Shown: piece by piece, positions 30,664 through 41,306 of the stretch | Position numbering within the stretch: position 1 is the first letter of the stretch | How the letters are laid out: each line of letters starts with the position of its first letter | Source of the DNA: Magicicada septendecula | Lineage: Eukaryota; Arthropoda; Insecta; Hemiptera; Cicadidae | Assembly: GCA_034769895.1 (NCBI GenBank) | Contig: CM068372.1 | Location: 437,848,958-437,912,957 of the forward strand | Length of the DNA: 64,000 bases | Direction of reading: 5' to 3' | Position numbers and translations under genes: made by a program | The notes under the pieces: generated by a model | Database searches by the model: none | What the model saw: the letters and a program-made list of their open reading frames with translations, nothing else | Told to the model about the DNA's origin: nothing

Positions 30664-33600
30664 TCATGCCCTATGGCAAAACTTTAGCTTTGAAATGTGA
30701 GTGGTTACTCTTTCAACATCCCCTCCGGGATCACCCAATTTCACTGTGACGGGTGACACAAACCGAAGAATGCGGTATGGTCCCGACCAACGATAACATA
30801 GTTTAGCGGCCCTCCTATCTATGGCTGAGCTGATCGGATGGCTCTGACAGTAGACCAAGTCGCCAATCTTAAATGGGTTCGGAGTTCGCCCCTGATTGTA
30901 GCGACTACGGACGCGTTCGTGCGCACGAAGCAAATTCCTCCGGACCTCCCGCCATCTGTCCACAGTCGTGACCTTCGGATCGTTAGGTAGAAGATCCTCA
31001 ATGTGCCACAAATTGTCCAACGGCAAACTTGGCGAGAAACCAAACATGACTTCAAAGGGTACGGCCTTGTGACTCTCGTGTAGGGCCGTGTTAAATGCCA
31101 ATTGCAACCACTTCAAATTAAGGTCCCAACAATCCTGTTGTTCAGCATGGTAGGCGATGAGAGCTGAACGGAGATTCCGGTTAAATCTCTCCGCGTGGGA
31201 CGGTTGAGGGTAGTACGGGGAAGTGGTCACATGCTTGATGCCGTTAGCGAAACACATTCGCCGGAAATCTTTCGAAATGAACTGTGGTCCATTGTCAGAG
31301 ACAATGGTGGACGGAAAACCGAAATGCTGAAAGACATGGGACTGTAGCATAAGGATGGTTGAGCGAGTGTTTGCCTGTCGTAAGGGCAGTAGCCAGACAA
31401 ACTTGGAAAAAGCATCCACACAAACAAGTAGGTAAGCGTTACCCGACTTGCTACGAGGGAAAGGTCCCACGTAGTCTATGAATAACTTCTCCATTGGTTT
31501 GCTCGCCACATCAGATGACAATAGACCCAATTTAGTGTTTTGAGCAGGCTTACTCAAGCCACAGAGATGACATGCCTTCACACGAGCCGCGATGTCCCTG
31601 TCCATGCCCTTCCAGATGAAATGCCTCCTAATACTGGAAATGGTCTTCGAAATTCCCTTATGGCCACCTATTGGGGAATCATGATAGTAACTGAAGACCA
31701 TTGGCACGAGTTTGCTAGGCAGCACAACCTTCGGGGCACGTCCTTTTCGTTCTCGGCAGCACAGGACGCCCTTGGACAGAAAATATGGAACCTGCACGTT
31801 ACCCTCTTTTAGGTGTTGGATGATAGGACCCAACTCTTCATCATTTAACTGATGGGGCAACACATCAGTAAAAGCCAAAGGAAAATCCAGCAGAACGGAA
31901 CAGGGTTGCTCAGAGTTGGCTTCGCTGGGTTGTGAGAACATACGTGACAAGGCGTCTGCAACAACAATTTGTGTTCCCCGGATGTGTTGCACTTTGAATT
32001 TAAAGGATGAGATCTTGACCACCCAACGCCCTATTTTACCCAGCTGCCGGGGATGAGCAAGAAGCCAGGAGAGAGCCTGATTATCGGTCTCCAACAGGAA
32101 CTCAGCGTGTTCCAAGAAACGCCTGAACTTATCTAGAGCGTACACGACAGCAAGACACTCTAGTTCATACACTGAAGACTTCCTTTCTTGTTGGGTCAAG
32201 GTTCGGGATATAAATGCCACCGGCTGCCTAGCACCATCGACTTCCTGGGACAGAACCGCCCCGAGCGCAACAGAACTCGCGTCCGTTTGCAAAATAAATT
32301 TTTTTGAAAAATCAGGCATCCTCAACACAGGGGGGGAGACGATCGCCTCCTTGAGGGTATCAAAGGCCCGCTGTTGCCTCTCTCCCCACACAAATTTGGT
32401 ACCCTTCTTTCTGAGTTCGTTTAAAGGTACAGCAATCTCCGCGGCATTAGGGATAAATCTACGATAAAAATTGACCATGCCAACGAATCTGGCAACACCT
32501 TTCGCATCCCTAGGGGGAGGAAAATCTCGGATGCCTTGTGTCCTCTCCGGGTCGACCGTCACACCCCCATATGAGACGAGATGCCCCAAAAACGAAATAC
32601 TCTTTTGTGCAAATTTGACTTTGTCTGGATTGATAGTGAAGCCAGCACTCCTCAATCGGCACATCACCTCTCTCAGGTGACCCAGATGCTCCTCGAACGT
32701 TTTGCTATAGACTAAGAGGTCATCAAGATAATTGAAAATGAATTTAAATTTCACATCATGGAATACAGTGTCGAGTAGTCGCGTGAGGGTTTGAGCCCCC
32801 ACGGCCAGACCCATGGGTACTCTAGTATATTGATAAAGATTCCATGGCACACAGAATGCCGTATAAGGGCGGCTTTCCTTAGACAGGGGAATCTGATGAT
32901 AAGCGGCATTGAGGTCAAAGATGGTGAAGTACCTGGCCCCACTAAACCAATCGAAAGCGGAATGTAAATCGGGAAGAGGAACTGAATCCACCTCAATATT
33001 AGCATTTAGTTTGCGATAGTCTATGACCATACGCTGTTTACCCCCAGGCTTGGGCACCAGAAATGCTGGACTTGCATAACTAGAGTTGGAAGGTTCAATG
33101 ACCCCTTGTTTAAGCAACTCTTGAACCTTCTCTCTAAGAACATCCATCTTTGGAGGAGCGAATTTGTATGGGTGTGAACGTACTACAGCGGAGTCCGTCA
33201 AACGGATCTTATACTCCAAAAGATGTGTGAGCCCCAAATTGGGAGTTAATACAGTGGGGAACTGCTCACACAAATGATCCAAAGCATGCTTCTGGGACGG
33301 AGTGAGATGGTCTCTTTCTGAATCGGGACACACAACCTCTTGGATACCTCCCTTAGCTCCCTGGTACCCAAGGAAAGGAATGACAACCTCCCGATTGAAT
33401 TTAAAATAACAGTGGTGCCCTTGTATGTCTAAAACGAGACCACTCTTGGAGATGAAATCGGCACCCACAATGCAGTCGACTCCCAGAGCCGGAGAAACCA
33501 AAAATCGCCACACCCATGAAAAACACTCGATTTTAATACTTAGGGAAACCACCCGGGAGATGGGCAGAATTTCCCGCGATGCAGTCCAGCATACCACGGA

Positions 33601-33882
33601 AGACCGATCCGACCCTAATAGTAAGCCCTGTTGTTCAAGGTCCTCGCATACTCTAGATGAAATTATGGATCGGGCTGATCCAGAGTCAACCAAGGCTCTG
33701 AGCTGACCCTTTTTCAACTCGATCGACAGGAAGGGGCATACTGAACTGTAGTTGGGGACAGTTCGCAGGACCTTGGAGCCAGATGATCCGGGATTTACTA
33801 CCCGCCTGGGGTTAAGTGAAACCGGAACCGAACGGCCTAACGGGGAAGACCACTCCCTACTTATCTTCCCCGAGAGCTTACG
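30664..33882 (-). CDS. pol: pol polyprotein, body B
   Basis: Second copy of the pol described at 22776-25994, same length (3219 bases from the slip site to the stop) and same domains and catalytic motifs (DSG, YLDD, HHCC, DD35E). Differences seen by eye are few, for example His for Arg near residue 101 and Glu for Asp near residue 150 in the protease-RT linker. The frame is intact, so the array holds two potentially functional copies. It is entered by a -1 shift at 33882-33888. Confidence 0.95.
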   Translation of the reverse strand, partial: RKLSGKISREWSSPLGRSVPVSLNPRRVVNPGSSGSKVLRTVPNYSSVCPFLSIELKKGQLRALVDSGSARSIISSRVCEDLEQQGLLLGSDRSSVVCWTASREILPISRVVSLSIKIECFSWVWRFLVSPALGVDCIVGADFISKSGLVLDIQGHHCYFKFNREVVIPFLGYQGAKGGIQEVVCPDSERDHLTPSQKHALDHLCEQFPTVLTPNLGLTHLLEYKIRLTDSAVVRSHPYKFAPPKMDVLREKVQELLKQGVIEPSNSSYASPAFLVPKPGGKQRMVIDYRKLNANIEVDSVPLPDLHSAFDWFSGARYFTIFDLNAAYHQIPLSKESRPYTAFCVPWNLYQYTRVPMGLAVGAQTLTRLLDTVFHDVKFKFIFNYLDDLLVYSKTFEEHLGHLREVMCRLRSAGFTINPDKVKFAQKSISFLGHLVSYGGVTVDPERTQGIRDFPPPRDAKGVARFVGMVNFYRRFIPNAAEIAVPLNELRKKGTKFVWGERQQRAFDTLKEAIVSPPVLRMPDFSKKFILQTDASSVALGAVLSQEVDGARQPVAFISRTLTQQERKSSVYELECLAVVYALDKFRRFLEHAEFLLETDNQALSWLLAHPRQLGKIGRWVVKISSFKFKVQHIRGTQIVVADALSRMFSQPSEANSEQPCSVLLDFPLAFTDVLPHQLNDEELGPIIQHLKEGNVQVPYFLSKGVLCCRERKGRAPKVVLPSKLVPMVFSYYHDSPIGGHKGISKTISSIRRHFIWKGMDRDIAARVKACHLCGLSKPAQNTKLGLLSSDVASKPMEKLFIDYVGPFPRSKSGNAYLLVCVDAFSKFVWLLPLRQANTRSTILMLQSHVFQHFGFPSTIVSDNGPQFISKDFRRMCFANGIKHVTTSPYYPQPSHAERFNRNLRSALIAYHAEQQDCWDLNLKWLQLAFNTALHESHKAVPFEVMFGFSPSLPLDNLWHIEDLLPNDPKVTTVDRWREVRRNLLRAHERVRSRYNQGRTPNPFKIGDLVYCQSHPISSAIDRRAAKLCYRWSGPYRILRFVSPVTVKLGDPGGDVERVTTHISKLKFCHRA

Positions 33883-35138
33883 TTTTTTGGAAGGTTACCA
33901 TTTCGGGAAGTCCCTTGACGCCGTCTAGCATCGTGACAATAGCGCGCAACGTGACCGGATCTATGACACCTAGAACAGAATAATTCTCGTACCTCACAGC
34001 TCTGAACCGGCGCAGGCCGAGGACCCCAAGACCCGGGCTGCCCGACTCGTCGCTCTAAATCAGGGCGATCTGAACGCCTCCTAGCCTCGTGGGCTCTAAT
34101 ATCGTCATTACCCCGTATAGTGGTTGACTCGGCGCACAGCCGGTCCAAATCAATAAAACTTTGGGGACGGACAGCGAATGTCAAACGTGACCGTTCCTCC
34201 GGCGTCACGCCCTCCAAAATAGTGTGAATAACTTCAGACTCAGACAACCCCAGCCTCAGGATCCGGGCCGCGTCCTTAACACTGGAAATGAAATGAGCAA
34301 GGGACTCTCCGCTTGCTTGAACTCTATAAAAATGTTTATGTCTTAACCGGTCGTGTAACCTTCCCGGTACGAAAGCGTCCAGGACTTCCCGATGGAAATG
34401 GTCAATGCCACCGCCATCCCTAAGGGTACTTGTCACGCGCTCAGCCATAGATCCCCGACAGTACGGGTAAATGAGCTCAAGCAAAGTCCGCTCCGACAGC
34501 CCAGGGAAATCGGCCAACTGAAAAAATATGCGCAAGAATCTCAAAAGCGCCTCGGGATCCAGACCATCGACAACTGGGAGACGCTGAATGACATCCGACA
34601 GTGGGTTAGGGAGCTTGTGATAGCTCGCTGTAGCCATATCCGAAAAGGCAGGAACATGGGCAGGGGGTTCCACCCTGGCTGCCGTCTCAACAGAAGATGA
34701 AGAAGAACCGGAATTCGCATCCACGTGGCGACGCTGGCCGAGAGGAAACTCCCGCAATGCCATCGCCACTTGCTCCCTAAGAGTGACAACATTTTTCTCT
34801 AATTCCGAGGTGGTAGCCTGTGATTCAGCATTCTGTAAACGGCATAGAACATGTTGTAAACGTTGGCGTACCCTCTGTCTAGCCGTAGAGGTGGGTGCCG
34901 CCGACTGCAGGCCTTCGGCCAAATCGCGCAGTTTTGAAAATTTTTCCGAGCACAGCTCCACCTCGGCTGTGACATCCGTAAGTAATACTCTCCCACTCGG
35001 TGCCTCACCGGAGGCAAGAGCCTCGCGGAGTTGCTTCCTTAATGAAACAACAGTCTCCTGCGGCTTCCGTCCCCGGAACCGTACCTCCCACTCGAGCTCA
35101 TCTTTGACAAACAAGTCCACATTCACAGAAATGGACAT
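33861..35138 (-). CDS. gag: gag, body B
   Basis: About 425 residues from the ATG at 35138. The sequence matches the body A gag over its full length, including the capsid-like region and the CX2CX4HX4C zinc knuckle. The pol frame follows by -1 frameshift. The absence of decay in both gag copies points to recent insertion and recent duplication. Confidence 0.92.
   Translation of the reverse strand: MSISVNVDLFVKDELEWEVRFRGRKPQETVVSLRKQLREALASGEAPSGRVLLTDVTAEVELCSEKFSKLRDLAEGLQSAAPTSTARQRVRQRLQHVLCRLQNAESQATTSELEKNVVTLREQVAMALREFPLGQRRHVDANSGSSSSSVETAARVEPPAHVPAFSDMATASYHKLPNPLSDVIQRLPVVDGLDPEALLRFLRIFFQLADFPGLSERTLLELIYPYCRGSMAERVTSTLRDGGGIDHFHREVLDAFVPGRLHDRLRHKHFYRVQASGESLAHFISSVKDAARILRLGLSESEVIHTILEGVTPEERSRLTFAVRPQSFIDLDRLCAESTTIRGNDDIRAHEARRRSDRPDLERRVGQPGSWGPRPAPVQSCEVRELFCSRCHRSGHVARYCHDARRRQGTSRNGNLPKNVSSRGR
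33882..33888 (-). promoter_or_regulatory. -1 ribosomal frameshift heptamer A AAA AAC (body B)
   Basis: Identical heptamer and context to 25994-26000, again just before the gag stop. Confidence 0.8.
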
Positions 35139-36004
35139 GACCGCGCAATCCACACACACACCACGTAAAAGCAATAATTAAAGAGAACGACAGGAAAAAC
35201 TTGATCATACAAGCGGCTCCAGAATGCTCTAGCGATACGACGAGATGGGTGTCATAAAAGCAGAGAAACAGCCATACAAAATGCCCAGAAGAGAACACGA
35301 CACAAAACAACCAAACTAACTCACTACATACCATCCACCAAGTACACATAAAATTCGATATAATCGAAAATATACTATCACATCCATGCCCTTGGTCGGA
35401 CCATAACCGCATTCAAAATACATGGTACTGCAACGCAACGCCCTCAATAAACAATTACCATATAACGGGGTGCTAGAAAACACGTAGTCTAATCCAGGAG
35501 ACAAATCACAATCAAAATCGACAAGTACTGACGGCCCTCATCACGTCCAGAATCTGGTTGAGCTCCAGGGTATGTGCAAGTGAAATCAACCAGCACACAT
35601 TCATAAAAAAATCAATCACATTCCTATAACCCCTTTTTCAAAATTCATCTCACACTCAACATCACAAAATAATCACTTAAACACTAACACATATTAAATT
35701 ATTTTAAACTTCATCAACCCCTTATTCATTTTATAAAATGTGCTATTTTTTTTTTGGTTATTCTTTCTATTAATTCGTTATACTACCATTAAGTTTTCTT
35801 GCAACACTTGGATTCTAATTAAAAATAATTTGAAATAATTTGCAAGTCCTAACACCAGCTGACATGTCTGTAGCCACACCAAGTTTCATTTAAGGAAATA
35901 ACTGTAAGTCCCCAGATTCTAAAATTTCTCAAGTTCCAAAGAAAAGAAAAATAAGGCAGAAATACTACCTACCTAGAATCATAACCACGCTCTGATCTAA
36001 CATT
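35139..36004 (-). other. Leader between 5' LTR and gag, body B
   Basis: 866 bp, non-coding, a near-identical copy of 27251-28115. It differs by one extra T in a T-run near 35745-35754. Confidence 0.75.
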
Positions 36005-38174
36005 TGAAACCCCCCTTTTATTTTTCTAAGTTTTTGTAATTTTTTTTTTGAATTTTTGTTTTATTTAATTTTACTTTTTTTTTTTTTTTTGTAAAAGGGG
36101 AGAGACATCATATTTAGAACTAGGTGAAAAAAAACCTAGAGGAAGCAAAAGTGTGCAAGGCCCAAATACAATTACAGACATGTCCCCCCCAGGTGAATGA
36201 CAGGACTTGCAAATGAAAAACTCTTTTAACCAACAAGCGTGTGCTTTATTCAACCTGCAAGTTGTTACATAAATGACAAGTTCTTGATTGTGTGAGCACA
36301 CCATTAAAGGCAGAATTATATATATATGTATATCAATTAATTCATGATGTCACAAAGTAAGTGAATTTGATTAACCTAATTGCAAAATTTCTGCCTGATT
36401 ATGTATGAGTCAAAGTTAGTAATAATCTCATTCATAAAAGCAATACTGATCCATAAGTGTTGTATAGTATCAAATAGGCTAGCCTGTTGTCTCAGTAAGC
36501 ACATTTATGGTTTTTCTCCTTTTTAAATCCGTTACATATTCCCCCAGCAAAATATAGTAAAATTACACACACAAACACATATACGACATGAATAACAAAA
36601 CATCCCTCATTTCAACACTAACCTCCTCATAAACCCATTCCAACTACAGTAAATGAATGCACCCTAATATGTATAGATATGTACAAATATAAATGACAGC
36701 GTAAACTGAATATCTCAGCTCCTAAGCATAGATTTGCCTTGGTAGTTCACACCAGAGAATGTAAGTGACCGCCCCGAAACTCAACCAGCTAAACGACCCT
36801 GACTTTAATCATTAAGCGCTAAGTATGTGTGTGAAAGAAAATAGTTTCTCATCTAAAGCATCAGACAGCCCCCGTTACGTTATTAAAACTCAGCCATGAC
36901 CAGATGACATGATAGCACAAGATAATTAACTCCCTAATGGTCTTAATTAGCTGAAAAGTTAGATCTTACAGCAAACTGCGGATGTGTGTGTATGTGTGTA
37001 ATTTCTTACACATTATACAGTTATAAGATACTTCATTAGGTGTACTGCGGTAATGTTCACACATGCAATAACATAATTGAACATGAGAGTTTGTGCTAGA
37101 GTATAATGTTCAGAACTTCACGAGTGAGCTTCTGGCGGCTTCTGTGCATTCACCATGTTGTAGAGAGAGAGAGAAATAGATAATCAGAATTTTCCCACCT
37201 GGATTTTCCGGTGTACTTAGTCCGTATAGGCGCGGATCAGTGATGTCACAGTCGTGTCACAAGTCCCGGGTGCAGCTTAGCGTTGGAAGAGTCCTAAGTT
37301 GTCCTCGACTGACGGCATCGTGGCAATAAGATCGTCTCTGCCATTAGGGTGGACAGATGTACGTCCACCCGACACCCATCTCGCCCTTGTTCGAGCACCT
37401 GGACATACAATAGGTTGTAGAGGGTGTCATAAAGAAAATACGCCACATAGGCCGTCCACATTAACTTCCAACACTAACTTTACACATCAACAGCACACAC
37501 ACATCGCCACTAATTCATATTAAACAGTATTAAGCTGCTCAGCTGTGACTTATTTCACTTATGTACCAACTACCTTTTAAGTATTTCGTTGAAATATGAC
37601 AATTAATTATTACGCATTTCAGAACTGTTAATAACACCAAACACAGCTGAGTGCGAGATGCTTTAGTATTTTCTTTATTGAAGTCAATTTAGCCCACAAC
37701 ATTTACACTCATATCAATTTAATTTGGTAATCGCGTTAACGCACACATCGAAAACTGCTCTACACACACACACACACACAAGTATAAATTTATAATAGAG
37801 GCTGAAACGTAAAAATATATTTGGGGTTAGAATATTTTCAGAACCCGCTGACTTGTACATACCTGGAGCTACACTTTATCTAGCCAACCATAGTGATAGC
37901 CGAGGAAGTCCAGAACAAACGGTATCCGCCAGTCGAGAGCAGATGACTAGGTTGGAGGACAGAACAGAAATGAGGCCGATTCAATGTTTCGGCCTAGCCA
38001 AGTAAACTCTGGATGCAGGAATGTACAGAAACATTGGCGCTGCCAGCTGTATTGCGTAGCTGCACAACATTTGTGTGTCAACAACAAACTACCGTAGCCG
38101 TGTGGCCGTGCGTGACGTCAGCGGCGCTCGTTTTTAACATTCTTATAATACGCTGCCGAACCCAGTACGGCACA
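36005..38174 (-). repeat. LTR 3 (outer 5' LTR of the array)
   Basis: 2170 bp; outer end TGTGCCGTAC abuts the right CTAT duplication at 38175. Private variants include 'tcagaactg' and 'ttaacattc'. The few differences among the three LTRs suggest a recent origin. Confidence 0.93.
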
Positions 38175-38178
38175 CTAT

Positions 38179-38443
38179 GCCAGTTGGTAAAGTGCAACAA
38201 CGAAAGGAAAGAAGGTTTAATGATACTGATCACCTCATCTAAGAAACTAGAAAAAGTGTTTGTAGACATTTGCGGTCCATTACCTAGAAGTAGGGGAAGA
38301 CGACAGTACAAATTCATTGTAATTATCTTCGACCACTACACTAAATTTACTAAGCTCTATCCAATCAACAGAGCCACAACCCAGAAACTGTTGGAAATAA
38401 TTCTACACCAATACATGACAGAAGTAGGAACACCAAGTCAATA
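38179..38443 (+). pseudogene. Integrase catalytic core of giant element, first part
   Basis: Directly after the array the frame resumes with CQLVKC, completing the HHCC finger begun at 20225. LEKVFVDICGPLPRS follows, carrying the first catalytic Asp, then the typical YKFIVIIFDHYTKFTKLYPI strand. A frameshift near 38440 displaces the second Asp motif, which is readable in another frame at about 38443-38470 as ISDHGTQF. Decayed. Confidence 0.8.
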
Positions 38444-38506
38444 ATCTCTGACCATGGGACCCAATTTAAGGGGAAAAGATGGAGAGAAACACTGCTAAAT
38501 AATGGA

Positions 38507-39067
38507 GTGAAAACCTTAAAGACCTCAGTATACCACCGTAGCAGCAATCCCGCTGAACGAGTTCTCCGAGAAGTAGGGAGAATCCTGAGAACATACTGTC
38601 ACCAACAACAAAGAAAATGGGAAGAGTATTTACCAGCTACAGAAGATTTTATTAACTTGGCATACCACTTAGCAATAGATACAACCCCATTTACTGCCAT
38701 GTTTGAGAGAAGACCACCTAGAGAAATTACAGAATTGATAGAATTTCCCCCATGCAACAATTACACATTTGACCAAATAAGAGTTTATAACAAGGCTGTC
38801 GAACGAGCGGACAAGATACGAGAAAAATATAAGAAACTACAACCCAAAGTAATCAAGTATAAGCTAGGAGAACTAGTACTACTGAAAAATCGAGAACTCC
38901 CCAGTACCATTGAAGGAATTGCAAAAAAGTTCCTACTACTATACACTGGACCCTATACCGTTATAAAAGATAATCAAAACAACACGTATGAAATTATGGA
39001 CCCTATTACCAATAGAACCAAGGGAGTCTATAACCAAGCTTCATTGAAAAAATACATTCCAGAATAA
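38507..39067 (+). pseudogene. Integrase C-terminal part of giant element
   Basis: The frame opens at 38507 without ATG. It carries the catalytic Glu region (SVYHRSSNPAERVLREVGRI), a helical segment with PFTAMFERRPP, and a C-terminal GPY-like module with LGELVLLKNRELPS and LLYTGPYTVIKD, ending KKYIPE. This is the normal end of a Ty3/Gypsy integrase. No env ORF follows before the 3' LTR. Confidence 0.8.
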
Positions 39068-40146
39068 ATGATTAAACAGCTATCATTTGAAGGAGCAGAG
39101 AAGAAAAACACAAAGAGAGTAATATAAGAGAAGGCTATAATAAAAAAGGGAAAAAAGAAAAACGATTATCTAATAAATGATTAAAGACTTTCACCACAAT
39201 TAGAAAAACAAAATATTCCAGAATAAATGTAACCAGCTAACATTTGAAGGAGTAGAGAAGAAAAACAACAAAGAGTAAAATAAAAGAAGGCTATGATAAA
39301 AAGGGAGAGAAAGAAAACGATTATCTAATAAATAAACAATGATGAAACAAGCAACTACTGAATGAACCTAAGATACTTTAAAAATGATTACTACTACCAT
39401 AAGAAAAAATATTATCCAGAATAAAATGTTAAAAAATCTGACATTGCATAGAAAAGAGAAGAAGATCACAAAAGAGAGTATTATGTAGAGGAGATTATGA
39501 GAAGGAGAATTGATCAAGAAGAAGAAGAAAGAAAAAATCAATATGAAAAACATTTGTCACAAGAAGAAGAAAGAAAAATGAAGAATATTTACATATGCTA
39601 TTTGTCAACAACATTAACTAATAAGGATCTACAGAAGATAAGAAGGAATCCAAAAGAAAGTGTATAATCAAATATAGAAGGCAAAAGAGTGAATTACCCC
39701 AAGAGTGTTTTTTATTAGTCACAAATCGACTACTTATAAGTATTGTTATTTAGTGAATTGACTGAAGAAATATTCCAGCAATCATTTTTATGAGCAGAAA
39801 TGAAGTTCCTCTGAGCTCAATGAAGGTGTTGTATGGCCAGCAGAGAATGTATGCTGAATGAGCCACTCTGGACTTCCCCAGCTCACATGATAGGGAAAAA
39901 GTGTTAGGGAAACTAAATATTTAAGGGAAGACATGACAGCCAAGAATATAATTAAACAGATTCCAGAAATATGAAGAAAGATAAAATGTAGACAATGTAA
40001 TGAACTGAAGACAAGTGTAAAAGTAAATAAAAATATGAAATCATCATATGTACTTAAAAGTGAAGTGAAAAAATAAGAAAAATTGATAATTTCTTCAATA
40101 CTAAAGAAGAATCTCAGAAATAATCAATTCAAGCAGGGAGGCAATA
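39068..40146 (+). other. 3' untranslated region of giant element
   Basis: About 1.1 kb of A-rich, GAA-rich sequence. A stretch 'aaaatattccagaataaatg' near 39208 partly repeats the pol end region (39058-39075), and the following 'cagctaacatttgaaggag.agagaagaaaaac' repeats 39078-39105, so a 140-150 bp unit is duplicated. It ends in a purine tract (gcagggaggcaata) at the 3' LTR. Confidence 0.55.
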
Positions 40147-41016
40147 TGTAATGGTACATATGACACTACCTACACCAACGTACCAAAAATAATTTGAAAG
40201 CCACTACTATTAAGAATACCTACAAGGTCAAGCATACAACCAGGGATAAGAAAGAGAAAGTATCATAAGTTAAACCAAGTGGATTATAATAAAGAAGTAA
40301 TTACTATTAAATGTGCAAATAAAGAAGATAAAGAAGACTAGCGACCCTTACCCAATAGATCAGTGAGAAGGACACAATGGAAAAAAGAAGAATCAGTGAG
40401 AAGGAAACAACAATAACTACTTCAAGAAAGAAAAAAGAAGAAACAGTGAGAAGTACACAGTGAAAACAGAAGAGAAGAAACTTATCAAACAATGAGAAGG
40501 AAACAAGTGAAAACAACACCATGTATAAACTAACTAAGAGTGAGAGAGAGATCAGTGAAGAGAAGAAGAAAGATATCCAGATCAGATACAAAAAGGGAAA
40601 TAAAATGAAATATAATGAAATAACATAAACCTATGAAGGAATTATTGTAAAAGAAGAAATGGAATAAATAACAAGATATAAATCCCTAAGCTGTAAAGTC
40701 AACACTGACCCAAACTTATTTAGTGAATACATTCCTTGACCAAGTAATATAAACAAATCAATAAGATTTAAGTATTGAACATAAAGAATAACAAAGAGAA
40801 GGAATAATGATGATAAGTTATTAGCTAAATAACTTTTTGATGTGTAGACATAAAAAGAAGACTATGTACAAAATATAAATAACCAGTTGTAAAGTGGAAT
40901 TGATGTTAGAGAAAACTACTAATTACCAGTAATTAAGACAATAAAATATAAACAAAAGGTACTCTAATAATTAACAACAAATGTACCAGCATTAAATGAA
41001 AGCAAATCAATCAAAT

Positions 41017-41306
41017 TGTAACGGGCCTATTTTGGGGTAATAAAGCAGTTTGTATTTTTTCTCATAAAACAAATAACATTTTTCGATGATAGGGACAAAA
41101 TTTATAAACAAGGGTAAATTCAGTGGTAGAAGAAATAGCGACAGTGGCAGCACTGCTGTTGACATGATACGTGACTAGTATTAAGTAATGTTTTATAAAA
41201 AACCAGTGAAATAACGAGCTGGAATTGTGCCAAGGTCAACCAATGACACACAAAAACTGTCAACAAATTATGTAACGAATCGTCAGGCGATATTACGTCA
41301 GTGCGT
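41017..41306 (+). repeat. Left LTR of element C (truncated)
   Basis: 290 bp identical or nearly so to 44666-44955. Similarity stops at 'gtcagtgcgt', after which the sequences are unrelated. Confidence 0.8.

Larger units (their letters stand above)
20230..38174 (-). mobile_element. Tandem Ty3/Gypsy array: three LTRs, two gag-pol bodies
   Basis: On the minus strand the order is LTR (36005-38174), body (30287-36004), LTR (28116-30286), body (22399-28115), LTR (20230-22398). LTRs are 2169-2171 bp, begin TGTGCCG and end GTTTCA in element orientation; bodies are 5717 and 5718 bp. Neighbouring bodies share the middle LTR, and CTAT duplications exist only at the outer ends. This is one insertion later expanded, most simply by unequal crossover between LTRs. 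Scattered substitutions between copies argue against a simple assembly echo. Confidence 0.93.

Noticed and set aside
20230-38174. Assembly duplication as the explanation of the array
   Set aside because: Each LTR and body carries its own substitutions and run-length differences, and the outer CTAT duplication is consistent with a real insertion; long reads would settle it.
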